DNA of 14,497 nt from Sphingomonadales bacterium (GTDB lineage Bacteria > Pseudomonadota > Alphaproteobacteria > Sphingomonadales > Sphingomonadaceae), in contig JAGWUU010000043.1 of the NCBI GenBank assembly GCA_028868335.1, positions 1-14,497 on the forward strand, written 5' to 3'. Positions 1 through 8,590 of the stretch are shown piece by piece. Under the pieces are notes generated by a model. It had not been told where the DNA came from. It worked only from the letters and a program-made list of their open reading frames with translations, and did not search any database. The position numbers were made by a program, and so were the translations under genes. Every line of letters begins with the position of its first letter. Position 1 is the first letter of the stretch.

Positions 1-401
1 GCGCGGCATTCGGCGCGGAATTCGACCGGATCGACCTGATCCTTGTCGAGCTTCTTCTTGCGGTACTGTTCCTCGATCTTCCATTCGATCGGCAGGCCGT
101 GGCAGTCCCAGCCCGGAACGTAGGGCGCGTCCATGCCCTTGAGGCTTTGGGTTCGGCAGACCATGTCCTTGAGGATGTGGTTGAGCGCGTGGCCGATGTG
201 CATGTCGCCGTTGGCATAGGGTGGGCCGTCATGCAGGATGAACTTGTCGCGGCCGCTGCGCGCATCGCGCAGCTTGCGGTAGAGGTCCTCGCCCTGCCAG
301 CGCGCCAGGATACCCGGCTCCTTCTGGGGGAGCCCGGCCTTCATCGGGAAGTCGGTCTTCGGCAGGAAGACCGTGTCTCTGTAATCGCGCGCTTCAGTCA
401 T
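1..401 (-). CDS. ileS: Isoleucyl-tRNA synthetase, N-terminal part (gene runs off the left edge)
   Basis: Only the first 133 codons are in the window; the rest lies left of base 1. The enzyme charges tRNA-Ile with isoleucine in the cytoplasm. The visible part carries the class I signature of the Rossmann catalytic domain: [20 protein letters not shown] at about residues 59-78, with HIGH at 68-71, followed by the conserved [10 protein letters not shown] stretch at 98-107 that is typical of IleRS/ValRS/LeuRS. The N-terminal lead-in ([20 protein letters not shown]) is the usual IleRS form rather than ValRS. The ATG at 401-399 fits the family start; no strong Shine-Dalgarno is seen. It follows the GDPD-like gene by 35 bases on the same strand, so it is probably the distal part of the ribF-GDPD-ileS run. 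The assignment is confident. Confidence 0.96.
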   Translation of the reverse strand, partial: MTEARDYRDTVFLPKTDFPMKAGLPQKEPGILARWQGEDLYRKLRDARSGRDKFILHDGPPYANGDMHIGHALNHILKDMVCRTQSLKGMDAPYVPGWDCHGLPIEWKIEEQYRKKKLDKDQVDPVEFRAECR

Positions 402-436
402 AGCGCGCGGGCCTTAGCCGGGGCGCGGGCTTTGCG

Positions 437-1480
437 CTAGTCCCGCGCCTTTTTCGCGCGCCGCGCTTCGAGCGTCTTGGCCAGCTCCGCCTCCTCGACC
501 GGGTTGCGCTTGTTGAGTGCGGGCTTGAGCGCGGGGCCGATCACGTTGATGTCATCGACCCAGATCGCACCGTTGTAACCCAGCGGCACGTCGCCGATCT
601 GTTCGGGGAGGTCGAGGCCGACCGGTTTGCCGTCGTGGTAGGGACCGATCACGATCACATGGGCGCCCACCGCCGCCATCCGCGCGAGCAGGCGATTGGG
701 CCAACCGGCGAACAGCCACTGCCGGTTGATCGGCACGGCGATCGTGCCGTTACGGCAGGCATCGGGGGTCAGGCCCAGCCAGCCCCGGGCGAGGTAGGCG
801 CGGGTGCAGGCCTCGACACTCTCGTCGTTGTAGGCCCAGGCCTTGGGCCAGGCGGCGCGGATGCGGGTGAGTGCCGACTCGGGCGCGGAAAAGGCATCGC
901 GGGACGCCACAGGATCGCGACCCGCCGCCTTGAGCGCGTCGACCAGACGGTCGGCGGCGGCTGGATCGTCGAAACGCAGGTTGTAGAGCAGCGCCGTGTC
1001 TCCCGCCGCGGCGAGCCCTTCCTCAAGCGAGGGGATCAGCCCCGCGCCCTTGCCGCGCAGGGGGAAGGTCTTGCCGCCATCGGCTGTGTAACCAAACCCA
1101 GCGTCGAGTGCCTTGAGCCCGGCGAGCGTCGCCAGCCGGACCGGGCCATGGCCATCGGTACGGCAATCGAGCGATTCATCGTGGAACAGCACGAACCTGC
1201 CATCGGCGGTCGGTGTCACGTCCACCTCGATCATCTGCGCGCCGAGTCGACGCGCCATCTGGTATGAGGGAACGGTGTTCTCGATGAAGTCGTTGACCGG
1301 TTGCTCGATCTGGGTTGCGGTGCAGCCTTGCGCGCTTCCGAACTGCTGCATCACCCCGCGATGGGCAATCAGCCGGGGGTAGCCGCGTGGCTCAGGCGCG
1401 ATCCAGCTTGCATTGATGAAGGTCGAGACGAGGAAGGCGATTGCCAGAACCAGCGCGATGCGCCCCAGCCAGACCTTCAT
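437..1480 (-). CDS. Exported or membrane-anchored glycerophosphodiester phosphodiesterase family protein
   Basis: 347 aa from the ATG at 1480. An in-frame upstream start exists at 1507, but the 1480 ATG is preferred: it overlaps the ribF stop as ATGA and has a GGGAG about 10 bases upstream. The N-terminus is MKVWLG followed by a hydrophobic run (RIALVLAIAFLVSTFI), so it is a signal peptide or membrane anchor. The GDPD TIM-barrel signatures follow: LIAHRG, then IENTVPSYQ, then MIEVDVTPTADGRFVLFHDE, giving the HRG motif, the E/D metal ligands and the general-base His of the family. The family hydrolyses glycerophosphodiesters to glycerol-3-phosphate and an alcohol, usually in the periplasm. The C-terminal half (after about residue 170) diverges from the well-studied enzymes, so the substrate is uncertain. 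It sits between ribF and ileS in one transcription direction. Confidence 0.85.
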   Translation of the reverse strand: MKVWLGRIALVLAIAFLVSTFINASWIAPEPRGYPRLIAHRGVMQQFGSAQGCTATQIEQPVNDFIENTVPSYQMARRLGAQMIEVDVTPTADGRFVLFHDESLDCRTDGHGPVRLATLAGLKALDAGFGYTADGGKTFPLRGKGAGLIPSLEEGLAAAGDTALLYNLRFDDPAAADRLVDALKAAGRDPVASRDAFSAPESALTRIRAAWPKAWAYNDESVEACTRAYLARGWLGLTPDACRNGTIAVPINRQWLFAGWPNRLLARMAAVGAHVIVIGPYHDGKPVGLDLPEQIGDVPLGYNGAIWVDDINVIGPALKPALNKRNPVEEAELAKTLEARRAKKARD

Positions 1481-2403
1481 CCGAGCAACTCCCTTGCCTG
1501 CCGACAATCGGCCTCAATCTGTGCGGTCAGCGCCTCAAGGCTGTCGAATTTTGCTTCGGAGCGCAGGAAATGATGGAATTCCACTTCGATCTCCTGCCCA
1601 TAAAGATCACCCGAGAAGTCAAAGAAATGCGGCTCAAGCAGTTCCTTGGGCGGATCGAAATGAGGGCGCACCCCAAGGTTTGCCGCGCCGTGGACCACGC
1701 GACCGTCGGGCAGGGTGCCGGTCACCGCATAAATCCCGTAGCGCGGGCGCAGGTAGTTATCGAGCGGCAGGTTGGCGGTGGGAAAGCCGATTGTCCGGCC
1801 CAGCTTGTCACCATGCTGGACATGCCCGCGAATCGCGAAAGGCCGGGTAAGTAGATGCGTCGCCGTGGCGCAGTCCCCGCCCTTTAGCGCATCGCGGATG
1901 CGGCTGGACGAGACAGGCTCCCCGCCATCCAGCACCGGGCCGACCGCGCGGGCGGCGATCCCGCACTCCGCGCCGATCGCGCGCAGCACCGCGAGGTTGC
2001 CGCCGCGGCCCTTGCCGAAGGTGAAATCCTCTCCCGTGACCACACCCGTCGCGCCAAGGCGCCGGGCCAGCAGATCACGAACGAACGATTCCGCCGTGGT
2101 TCCCGCCAGCTCCGCATCAAAGGCGAACACCAGCATGGCATCGGCCCCGGCGGCCGCGAACAACTCTTGCCGCTGATCCAGCGTGGTCAGGCGGAAGGGG
2201 GGGGCATCGGGAACGAAGTGGCGCACCGGATGCGGATCGAATGTGGCCACGATCGCCGGACGGCCTTCTGCGCGCGCCCACGCGATCGCCTCACCGACGA
2301 CGGCCTGGTGCCCCAGGTGGAACCCGTCGAAATTGCCCAGCGCGATGATCCCGCCGCGCAGGGACTCGGGCATCGGATCGCGGGCGTCGAGGCGGGGGAT
2401 CAC
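1477..2403 (-). CDS. ribF: Bifunctional riboflavin kinase / FAD synthetase
   Basis: About 308 aa. The protein phosphorylates riboflavin to FMN and then adenylylates FMN to FAD in the cytoplasm. The N-terminal nucleotidyltransferase domain shows IALGNFDGFHLGHQAVV, with the HxGH motif. The C-terminal riboflavin kinase domain shows TIGFPTANLPL and later GIYAVTG and HFFDFSGDLYGQEIEVEF, the usual RibF tail. Length matches the family (about 310 aa). Start choice: the GTG at 2403 overlaps the dipeptidase stop as GTGA, the same coupling geometry as purE/purK; a GTG at 2412 in the same frame (adding MAN) is the alternative. Neither has a clear Shine-Dalgarno. The stop overlaps the GDPD start by four bases. 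Proximity to ileS is a common bacterial arrangement. Confidence 0.95.
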   Translation of the reverse strand: MIPRLDARDPMPESLRGGIIALGNFDGFHLGHQAVVGEAIAWARAEGRPAIVATFDPHPVRHFVPDAPPFRLTTLDQRQELFAAAGADAMLVFAFDAELAGTTAESFVRDLLARRLGATGVVTGEDFTFGKGRGGNLAVLRAIGAECGIAARAVGPVLDGGEPVSSSRIRDALKGGDCATATHLLTRPFAIRGHVQHGDKLGRTIGFPTANLPLDNYLRPRYGIYAVTGTLPDGRVVHGAANLGVRPHFDPPKELLEPHFFDFSGDLYGQEIEVEFHHFLRSEAKFDSLEALTAQIEADCRQARELLG

Positions 2404-3611
2404 ATTGGCCACGGTGTCTTGACCGCCGGAGGATTGGCGTTCGGATCAAGCGGAACAAGCCCGGCACGGATCACCCGCAGGGCATTGCCGCCCATCACCG
2501 CGCGGATTTCGTCGGGGGTGAAGTGTTCGTCGAGCAGCGCCTGGGTCACTTGCACAAGCTGGCTGGTGTCGAAGCGCACGGTGGTCGCCCCGTCATAGTC
2601 GCTGCCGAGCGCGATGTATTGCACCCCGACCAGATCCTTGACGTGCTTCATTGCCCGGGCCGTGGCGCGCGGGGAGGTATCGCACACCGCGCCGTCCCAA
2701 TAGCCGATCCCGATCACCCCGCCGGTGCGGGCAACGCCCCTGATTTCCTCATCGGTGAGGTTGCGGTTGACTTTGCAGGTCGCCTGAACTCCGCCGTGGC
2801 TGGACACCACCGGACGGCGCGCGGCGGCGAGAATGTCGGCGACGCAGGCATGGCTGCAATGGGCGACGTCGACTATCATGCCCTTGGCTTCCATGCGCCG
2901 GATGACTTGCAGACCGAAGGGTGTCAGGCCGCCCTTCTTTAATCCGTGCATCGACCCGGCGAGTTCGTTGTCGAAGAAATGGGTGAGCGAGGCCATGCGG
3001 AAGCCTGCAATATAGAGTTGGACGAGGTTGGCAGGATTGCCTTCAAGGTCTTGCAGCCCTTCGATCGAAAGAAGTCCGCCGACCGGCCCCGTTCCGCCCG
3101 CGCGCGCCTTGAGCAGCGTGTCGAGTTCGGCATCGTCGCTGACCTTGACCAGCTTGCCTTGCGAGTCCGCCACCGCCCGGTCCAGCTTCTCCGCGTGCCA
3201 TAGCGAGCGCTCCAGCAGCGAGCCCCAGGTCCGCACCGGCTGCAACTGGGCGATCGCCAGCGCGGTGATGTTGTCAGTGTCGCCGCCGTTGGCGTCATAG
3301 TTCTGCCCGCGCGGGGTCTTGGTCACGCTGGAAAATACCTGCAACGCGACATTGCCTGCCTGAAGCCGGGCCAGATCCTCGTGCCCGCGCTTTGTCGTGC
3401 CAAGCAGGTCGCGCTTCCACATCAAGGTATCGGAATGGAGGTCGACGATCTGCAAGGTCTGGTGCAGCGCCCTGGCTTCGGCGCTGACCGCGATCAGCGG
3501 CTTGCCGTCGATCTTGTTCATGCCACCTTCGAGGTATCCCGGCGCGAACCCGAAGAAACCGGCAGCCGCCACGGCCAGCAGCACCAACGGAACCCAGACC
3601 CTCTTGCGCAT
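2400..3611 (-). CDS. Membrane dipeptidase, peptidase family M19 (renal dipeptidase-like)
   Basis: 403 aa from the ATG at 3611. A TTG two codons upstream (3617) is in frame, but GGAGAGG lies about 9 bases before the ATG and only 3 from the TTG, so the ATG is chosen. An N-terminal hydrophobic segment (VWVPLVLLAVAAAGFFGF) makes it an exported or anchored protein. Zinc-dipeptidase signatures are in order: VDLHSDTLMW (HxD ligands), LLSIEGLQDL (bridging Glu), VDVAHCSH (His ligand), VVSSHGG (His ligand) and GSDYDG (Asp). The family cleaves dipeptides, including D-amino-acid-containing ones, in the periplasm or at the membrane; the substrate here is unknown. It follows folA after 21 bases and overlaps ribF. 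All expected metal residues are present. Confidence 0.93.
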   Translation of the reverse strand: MRKRVWVPLVLLAVAAAGFFGFAPGYLEGGMNKIDGKPLIAVSAEARALHQTLQIVDLHSDTLMWKRDLLGTTKRGHEDLARLQAGNVALQVFSSVTKTPRGQNYDANGGDTDNITALAIAQLQPVRTWGSLLERSLWHAEKLDRAVADSQGKLVKVSDDAELDTLLKARAGGTGPVGGLLSIEGLQDLEGNPANLVQLYIAGFRMASLTHFFDNELAGSMHGLKKGGLTPFGLQVIRRMEAKGMIVDVAHCSHACVADILAAARRPVVSSHGGVQATCKVNRNLTDEEIRGVARTGGVIGIGYWDGAVCDTSPRATARAMKHVKDLVGVQYIALGSDYDGATTVRFDTSQLVQVTQALLDEHFTPDEIRAVMGGNALRVIRAGLVPLDPNANPPAVKTPWPM

Positions 3612-3632
3612 CGTCAACCTCTCCGTTGCGCC

Positions 3633-4136
3633 TCAGGGTTTACGCACCAGCGTCACGAAATCAAACCCCGGCGTGTGGCCTTCCGGGGGATGAACCTCGC
3701 GCAAGGTCTCTGTCCATTCAGCGCGGTCGAAGGGCGGGAAGTGCGTATCGCCGGACGGTGCGGCGTGAATCTCGGTCCATTCGATGCGGTCGGCCAGCGG
3801 CAGGAACAGCGCGAAGGCCTCCGCCCCGCCGATCACCGCGATGTGCGGCGCGTTGGCGAGGGCAAGCGCCTCCTCCGGCGTGCGAGCGACTTCGGCGCCC
3901 TCTTCAGCCCAGTGCGGATCGCGGGTCAGAACGATGTGGCGGCGGCCGGGGAGCAGGCCGGGCAGCGATTCGAAGGTCTTGCGGCCCATGACCATCGGCT
4001 TGCCTGCGGTCATCGCCTTGAAATGCCTAAGGTCGGCGGGCAGGTGCCAGGGCATCGCCCCGTCGGCGCCGATCACGCCGCCCTCATGCCAACCACCGGC
4101 CACGGCGACTACGAAGAACACCTCGCGCCGGTTCAC
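3633..4136 (-). CDS. folA: Dihydrofolate reductase
   Basis: 167 aa, close to the usual 160-170 aa. It reduces dihydrofolate to tetrahydrofolate with NADPH. Family motifs: GVIGADGAMPWHLPADLRHF, with the active-site Trp and the catalytic Asp in PADL; MVMGRKTFESLP, the NADPH-binding GRKT region; and IAVIGGAEAF, the conserved Gly-Gly. The start is a GTG at 4136, one base after the purK stop, with GGTAAGG just upstream; a second in-frame GTG at 4121 (MFFVVAVAGG) would fit the family N-terminus slightly better and is a real alternative. The gene lies between purK and the dipeptidase in the same run. Nothing suggests a plasmid-type trimethoprim-resistant enzyme: it has chromosomal-type composition and context. 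Confidence 0.93.
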   Translation of the reverse strand: MNRREVFFVVAVAGGWHEGGVIGADGAMPWHLPADLRHFKAMTAGKPMVMGRKTFESLPGLLPGRRHIVLTRDPHWAEEGAEVARTPEEALALANAPHIAVIGGAEAFALFLPLADRIEWTEIHAAPSGDTHFPPFDRAEWTETLREVHPPEGHTPGFDFVTLVRKP

Positions 4137-4137
4137 C

Positions 4138-5193
4138 TTACCAGCCCAGCCGCGTCACGTGGCCCATCTTGCGGCCAGGGCGCGCCGCCGCCTTGCCGTA
4201 GAGGTGGAGGTGATTGGCCGGATCGGACAGGATCTGTGCCCAGTCCTCGGCCGCGTCGCCGATCACGTTGCGCATCTCGACATGCGGGGCAGTCAGCGCG
4301 GTTGAACCCAGCGGCAACCCGCAGATCGCGCGGACGTGGTTCTCGAACTGGCTGGTGAGCGCGCCCTCGATCGTCCAGTGGCCCGAATTGTGGACCCGCG
4401 GGGCCATCTCGTTGAACACCGGCCCGGCGTCAGTTGCGAAGAATTCCAGCGTCAGCACCCCGACATAGTCCAGTGCGCCAGCAACCTTCGCCGCCAGCTC
4501 GCGTGCCGCCGGAACCTGCGCCAACACCCGCTCGCTGGCGGGGGCGACCGACCTGGCAAGGATGCCGTTGACGTGGCTGTTCTCGGCACTGTCCCAGAAT
4601 ACCACCGTGCCGTCGCTGCCCCGACACAGGATTACCGAGAATTCGGCAAAGAAGTGGACGAAGCCTTCGTAAAGCAGCGGTTCGCCGGTCAGCGGCACGG
4701 CTTGGGCTTCGTGGTCGGCCATGATCCGCCACTGGCCCTTGCCGTCATAGCCTTCGCGCCGGGTCTTGACGATGCCGGGGGCGCCGATCTCGGTCAGTGC
4801 CCGGTCCAGGTCCTCGGCCGTGTCGACGACATGGAACGGCGCGGTCGTGCCGCCCAGTTCGCTGACGAAGCGCTTTTCCGAAAGCCGATCCTGCGCCACT
4901 TCGAGCGCGCGGGCGTTCGGCAGCAGGGCGATCTCGGCCAGCGCGGCGAGCGGAGCGACGGGGACGTTCTCGAACTCGTAGGTGACGACCGCGCAATCGG
5001 CGGCGAAAGCGGCCATCGCGGCGGCATCGCTCCAGTCCGCGCGGGTCGCCTGGGCGCAGACGTCGGCGGCGATCGGATCGGCCTCCGGGGCAAAGACATG
5101 GCAGCGATAGCCAAGCTGTGCCGCCGCCATCGCCAGCATCCGTCCAAGCTGCCCGCCGCCAAGGATGCCGATAGTTTCGCCGGGTGGGATCAC
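4138..5193 (-). CDS. purK: 5-(carboxyamino)imidazole ribonucleotide synthase
   Basis: 351 aa. It converts AIR, bicarbonate and ATP to N5-CAIR, the first of the two-step carboxylation route in purine synthesis; PurE next door performs the second. Signatures: [20 protein letters not shown] (N-terminal preATP-grasp fold), [20 protein letters not shown] (ATP-grasp lid), [20 protein letters not shown], and [20 protein letters not shown] with NSGHWT, the PurK-specific end of the ATP-grasp. The start is GTG at 5193, overlapping the purE stop as GTGA, which supports translational coupling of the two enzymes. Confidence 0.96.
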   Translation of the reverse strand: MIPPGETIGILGGGQLGRMLAMAAAQLGYRCHVFAPEADPIAADVCAQATRADWSDAAAMAAFAADCAVVTYEFENVPVAPLAALAEIALLPNARALEVAQDRLSEKRFVSELGGTTAPFHVVDTAEDLDRALTEIGAPGIVKTRREGYDGKGQWRIMADHEAQAVPLTGEPLLYEGFVHFFAEFSVILCRGSDGTVVFWDSAENSHVNGILARSVAPASERVLAQVPAARELAAKVAGALDYVGVLTLEFFATDAGPVFNEMAPRVHNSGHWTIEGALTSQFENHVRAICGLPLGSTALTAPHVEMRNVIGDAAEDWAQILSDPANHLHLYGKAAARPGRKMGHVTRLGW

Positions 5194-5681
5194 GCGGGAC
5201 GTTCCGCAACGCCTGCGGTCTGCGCCGCGCGGTATGCCTTGAGCCGCTCGGCCAGCGCCGGATCGGTGGTGGCCAGGATCGCCGCTGCAAGCAGCCCGGC
5301 GTTGGTTGCCCCGGCTTCCCCGATCGCCAAAGTGCCGACCGGGATTCCCGCTGGCATCTGCACGATCGAGAGCAGGCTGTCCTGCCCCGACAGCGCCTTG
5401 GACTGAACCGGTACGCCCAGCACCGGCAGGTGGGTCATGCTGGCGACCATGCCCGGCAGGTGCGCCGCGCCGCCCGCCCCGGCGATGATCACCTTGAACC
5501 CGGCATCGGCCGCGCCCTGCGCGAAAGCGACCAGCCGCTGCGGGGTGCGGTGGGCCGAAACGATCCGTGTGTCATGCGCTACGCCCAGCTTGTCGAGCGC
5601 ATCGGCGGCGCACTTCATCGTCGCCCAGTCCGACTGGCTGCCCATGACGATGGCAACCTTTGGTGCGGCGGGTGCGCTCAT
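5190..5681 (-). CDS. purE: N5-carboxyaminoimidazole ribonucleotide mutase
   Basis: 163 aa, the normal class I PurE length. It rearranges N5-CAIR to CAIR. Motifs: [14 protein letters not shown] (the GSxSD substrate loop), VSAHRTPQR (catalytic SAHR) and [14 protein letters not shown]. The ATG at 5681 has GGAG about 9 bases upstream, which lies inside the end of gpmA. gpmA stops three bases before this start, and purK overlaps the end by four bases, so gpmA-purE-purK are packed as one transcription unit. Confidence 0.96.
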   Translation of the reverse strand: MSAPAAPKVAIVMGSQSDWATMKCAADALDKLGVAHDTRIVSAHRTPQRLVAFAQGAADAGFKVIIAGAGGAAHLPGMVASMTHLPVLGVPVQSKALSGQDSLLSIVQMPAGIPVGTLAIGEAGATNAGLLAAAILATTDPALAERLKAYRAAQTAGVAERPA

Positions 5682-5684
5682 CGC

Positions 5685-6371
5685 TTAGCGCTCCGCCAGA
5701 TAATAGCGGTCCACCGCGTTCAGGCTGCCGTCCAGATCATAGACGATCGGCTGGCCGGTCGGGATTTCAAGCCCGGTGATGTCCGCGTCGGAAATGCCCG
5801 ACAGATGCTTGACCAGCGCGCGCAGGCTGTTGCCGTGCGCGGCGACCAGCACGGTGTGTCCGGCCTTGAGCTGCGGGACGATCGCCGCCTCGTAGTAAGG
5901 CAGGACGCGGGCGATGGTGTCCTTGAGGCTTTCGGTCGAGGGAATGGCGATCCCGGCATAGCGCGGATCGGCTTTGAGATCGAACGCACCTCCGTCTTCG
6001 AGCACCGGCGGCGGTACATCGAAACTGCGCCGCCAGATCTTGACCTGCTCGTCGCCGTGCCTCGCCGCCGTCTCGGCCTTGTCGAGCCCGGTCAGCCCGC
6101 CATAGTGCCGCTCGTTGAGCCGCCAGTCCTTTGTCTCCGGTATCCACAGCCGCCCCGCCGCCTCGAGCGCAAGGTGCAGGGTGCGGATCGCCCGGGTTTG
6201 GAAGCTGGTGAAGGCCGTGGTCGGCAGCATGCCCTTGGCGGCGAGCAGTTCGCCAGCGGCGCGGGCCTCGTCCTCTCCCTTCGTGGTCAGGTCGACGTCC
6301 CACCAGCCGGTAAAGCGGTTTTCAAGGTTCCACTGGCTCTGGCCATGGCGGACGAGAATCAAGCGCGGCAA
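5685..6371 (-). CDS. gpmA: 2,3-bisphosphoglycerate-dependent phosphoglycerate mutase (TTG start)
   Basis: 228 aa. It interconverts 3- and 2-phosphoglycerate in glycolysis. Motifs: [20 protein letters not shown] with the phospho-accepting His of RHG (residue 9), SFQTRAIRT, the [14 protein letters not shown] block specific to dPGM, and [14 protein letters not shown] with the second catalytic His. Length is somewhat under the 247-250 aa of the E. coli enzyme, as in other alphaproteobacterial forms. The start is TTG at 6371: no ATG or GTG fits ahead of the conserved PRLILVRHG, and AGGGGG lies 7-8 bases upstream. It follows the small basic protein by 35 bases. Confidence 0.95.
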   Translation of the reverse strand: MPRLILVRHGQSQWNLENRFTGWWDVDLTTKGEDEARAAGELLAAKGMLPTTAFTSFQTRAIRTLHLALEAAGRLWIPETKDWRLNERHYGGLTGLDKAETAARHGDEQVKIWRRSFDVPPPVLEDGGAFDLKADPRYAGIAIPSTESLKDTIARVLPYYEAAIVPQLKAGHTVLVAAHGNSLRALVKHLSGISDADITGLEIPTGQPIVYDLDGSLNAVDRYYLAER

Positions 6372-6406
6372 AGTCTGGCCCCCTAAAACGTCAGGAACTC
6401 TGGCCC

Positions 6407-6562
6407 CTAGCTATCCGCCCCGGTTTTGGGAAGAGTTGGCGTATCTTCGCGCGCCATTTCCCGCGACTGGGATTTTCGCCGTCGAAGGTTCTCGCGCAGC
6501 TTGGCAGCCAACCGCTCTTCGCGGCTGAGGTCACGGCTGGGGGAGGCGGGCTTTTCACGCAT
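6407..6562 (-). CDS. Small conserved-looking basic protein of unknown function (51 aa)
   Basis: Starts at the ATG at 6562. The product begins [20 protein letters not shown] and continues with [16 protein letters not shown]. It is highly charged and Arg/Lys-rich, probably one long helix, with no membrane segment and no cysteines. It resembles short [21 protein letters not shown] proteins found in sphingomonads; this is from memory and not checked. No good Shine-Dalgarno precedes the ATG. Its stop is 35 bases before the gpmA start on the same strand, so it may be the first gene of the gpmA-purEK run. The function is unknown. Confidence 0.6.
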   Translation of the reverse strand: MREKPASPSRDLSREERLAAKLRENLRRRKSQSREMAREDTPTLPKTGADS

Positions 6563-6593
6563 TGGCAATCTGTGTCGGCTATCAGGGTTCGGC

Positions 6594-6622
6594 TTGACAA
6601 AGCAAGGGGGCACGGCCAATAG
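6594..6622 (+). promoter_or_regulatory. Probable sigma-70-type promoter for tRNA-Thr
   Basis: A perfect TTGACA at 6594-6599 is followed after 17 bases by CAATAG (6617-6622). The bases after the -10 (CGCGCCCC) are very GC-rich, as in stringently controlled stable-RNA promoters. Transcription would begin about 48 bases before the mature tRNA 5' end. It overlaps the upstream region of the divergent small gene. Confidence 0.6.
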
Positions 6623-6676
6623 CGCGCCCCTGCCCGGACGGCCCAGCCGTTTACCGGAATCACGCGGAATGGTTGT

Positions 6677-6751
<75 letters not shown>

Positions 6752-6881
6752 TTCCGCAGCCGTATCGACAGCAAATTTGTTTCTCGCACACCGGCTAGGC
6801 CAAACCCGCGCGGTTCTGCGCCGTTCCGGCCGCAGGCGATTCGTGTTGAGGACAGAGATGCTCGGATCGTAGGCTGTTCAA

Positions 6882-6917
6882 GGCCAGATCTGGCCGCGCT
6901 TCTCAAAAGCCGCTTTT
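6882..6917. repeat. Two short palindromes between tRNA-Thr and the recombinase gene
   Basis: GGCCAGATCTGGCC at 6882-6895 is a perfect 14-base palindrome. AAAAGCCGCTTTT at 6905-6917 is a short hairpin that, on the minus strand, lies 45-57 bases past the recombinase stop and could weakly end its transcript. No T-tract follows, so a terminator call is not secure. The 210 bases between tRNA and recombinase (6752-6961) hold no credible gene. Confidence 0.4.
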
Positions 6918-6961
6918 CCTGTCCTGAGATGGTTCTGAGGGGGTTTGCAGGGCAGCGCGGT

Positions 6962-8590
6962 TTACGCGAATCCAAGTGCCTTGCGCTGGTCGTTCCAATC
7001 GACGGGAAGTTCGCCGCAACGCAGCAACGCCCGGGCGGTCAATTCGATCGGCTGGCGGCCCTCGATGATCGCCAGGGTAATGTCGGGGGCGAGGAAGCGC
7101 AGCCGTGCCAACCGGACCAGGTGGCTGCGCTCGACCGGATTGGCGGATCGCTGCTCGCTGGTCAGCTTTTTCCAGGCTGCCCAGCTGCGGCGGATCAGAT
7201 CGATGAGATGCGGATCGCGGTTGGCGGGTCGCGCATCAGGAGAGGCGTAGACCAGGCGGAGCTCGATCCCCCGGCGTTTGAGCGCGACCGGCGTGATCAG
7301 GACGACAGGATCGCGAAGCAGCGCCTCTGCGGTGCCGACCGCCATGGCTTCCGCAAGGAGGTTGCGATCGAGCTCGATCCTGAGCGCATGGGTTTCGATC
7401 GAGATTCGCGCATCGAGGTGCTGGAGGGTTTCCTGTAATGCCTTGCTGTCACCTGGCGCCGGCGCCAGTTGCGCTGGTGTAATGGCGGCCTCCGTCAGGC
7501 CAGGGGCGCCCAGTTCGGCATCGACACGAGCGGGATCGGAGAGGAAGTTTGCAAGGGATTGCTGGACCAGTGCTTCGATATCGCCGGCGGGCAGACGCCA
7601 GCCGTTGCGGCTGTCGCGGGTGCTGCTGACATAATAGCTGTAACGTTTACCGCGGTTCTTGCCGTGGGTGCTGTAGAGGCGCTGGCCCTCGGCATCGAAG
7701 ATTCGTCCGGCAAGCGCGCTGATCGTACCGGCGCGCGGGCGCTTCACTGCGCCGCTCGACCGGGACTGCACCTTTCCCCAGAGCGCACGGTCGATGATTG
7801 CCTCATGCTCGCCGGGATGAACCTGGCCCTTGTGATTGACTTCGCCGAGGTAGATGCGGTTGCCAAGAATGTGCCGCAGACCGCCCGGCCGGAAGGGCGT
7901 TCCGCCAAAGGGTTGTCCATTGCGGGTCACGCGCTGCTTGGAGCGGACGCCAAGCTTGGCCAGATCCTCGGCAAGGCTCTCGAGCGATGGTGAGTTGAGG
8001 TAGTGGGAGAAGATCAGCCGGACGATCTCTGCTTCATCCGGATTGATCATTAGCTTGCGCTCGATCACATCGTAGCCGATCGGCACCGGCCCGCCCATCC
8101 ACATGCCCTTGCGCTTGGAGGCGGCAATCTTGTCGCGGATCCGCTCGCCGGTGACCTCGCGCTCGAACTGCGCGAAGGACAAGAGAACGTTGAGCGTCAG
8201 CCGGCCCATCGAGTTGGTGGTGTTGAAGGCCTGGGTCACGCTGACGAAGCTGGCTCCCGCTTCGTCGAGCACTTCGACGATCTTGGCGAAGTCGACCAGG
8301 CGCCGGGTCAGTCGATCGACCTTGTAGACGACGATGACGTCGACCCTGCCCTCGCGAACATCGGCGAGAAGTCGCTGCATCGCCGGCCGTTCCATGGTCC
8401 CGCCCGAAATCCCGCCGTCGTCGTAGTGGTCGGGCAATAAGGTCCAGCCTTCGTGCTGCTGAGACAGGACATAGGCCGCGCAGGCTTCGCGCTGGGCGTC
8501 GAGGCTGTTGAAGGCCTGCTCCAGGCCTTCCTCGGTCGACTTGCGGGTATAGATCGCGCAGCGCACCGGCGGCGGGGTGAGCCGGCTCAT
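6962..8590 (-). CDS. Large serine recombinase (resolvase/invertase N-terminal domain plus recombinase domain)
   Basis: 542 aa from the ATG at 8590, which overlaps the DUF2924 stop as ATGA; an in-frame start at 8680 is not needed. Domains in order: the resolvase catalytic domain (about residues 10-155) with RCAIYTRKSTEEG (nucleophile Ser at about 18), VDVIVVYKVDRLTRR, and NSMGRLTLNVLLSFAQFERE; the recombinase DNA-binding domain (about 165-275) with GYDVIERKLMINPDEAEIVR and LRHILGNRIYLGEVNHKGQ; then a ribbon-like region (LAGRIFDAEGQRLYSTHGK, YSYYV) and a C-terminal tail. The ribbon region lacks the zinc-binding cysteines of classic integrases. It performs site-specific DNA cutting and rejoining for integration, excision or inversion. 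It looks intact. It adjoins the edge of the inferred inverted CRISPR segment, so it is a candidate agent of that event (inference). Confidence 0.92.
   Translation of the reverse strand: MSRLTPPPVRCAIYTRKSTEEGLEQAFNSLDAQREACAAYVLSQQHEGWTLLPDHYDDGGISGGTMERPAMQRLLADVREGRVDVIVVYKVDRLTRRLVDFAKIVEVLDEAGASFVSVTQAFNTTNSMGRLTLNVLLSFAQFEREVTGERIRDKIAASKRKGMWMGGPVPIGYDVIERKLMINPDEAEIVRLIFSHYLNSPSLESLAEDLAKLGVRSKQRVTRNGQPFGGTPFRPGGLRHILGNRIYLGEVNHKGQVHPGEHEAIIDRALWGKVQSRSSGAVKRPRAGTISALAGRIFDAEGQRLYSTHGKNRGKRYSYYVSSTRDSRNGWRLPAGDIEALVQQSLANFLSDPARVDAELGAPGLTEAAITPAQLAPAPGDSKALQETLQHLDARISIETHALRIELDRNLLAEAMAVGTAEALLRDPVVLITPVALKRRGIELRLVYASPDARPANRDPHLIDLIRRSWAAWKKLTSEQRSANPVERSHLVRLARLRFLAPDITLAIIEGRQPIELTARALLRCGELPVDWNDQRKALGFA

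Noticed and set aside
3381..4358. 325-codon plus-strand frame
   Set aside because: Antisense to the dipeptidase, folA and purK, all of which have full family motifs; typical long shadow frame in GC-rich DNA.
5184..6386. 400-codon plus-strand frame
   Set aside because: Antisense to purE and gpmA; no recognisable domain.
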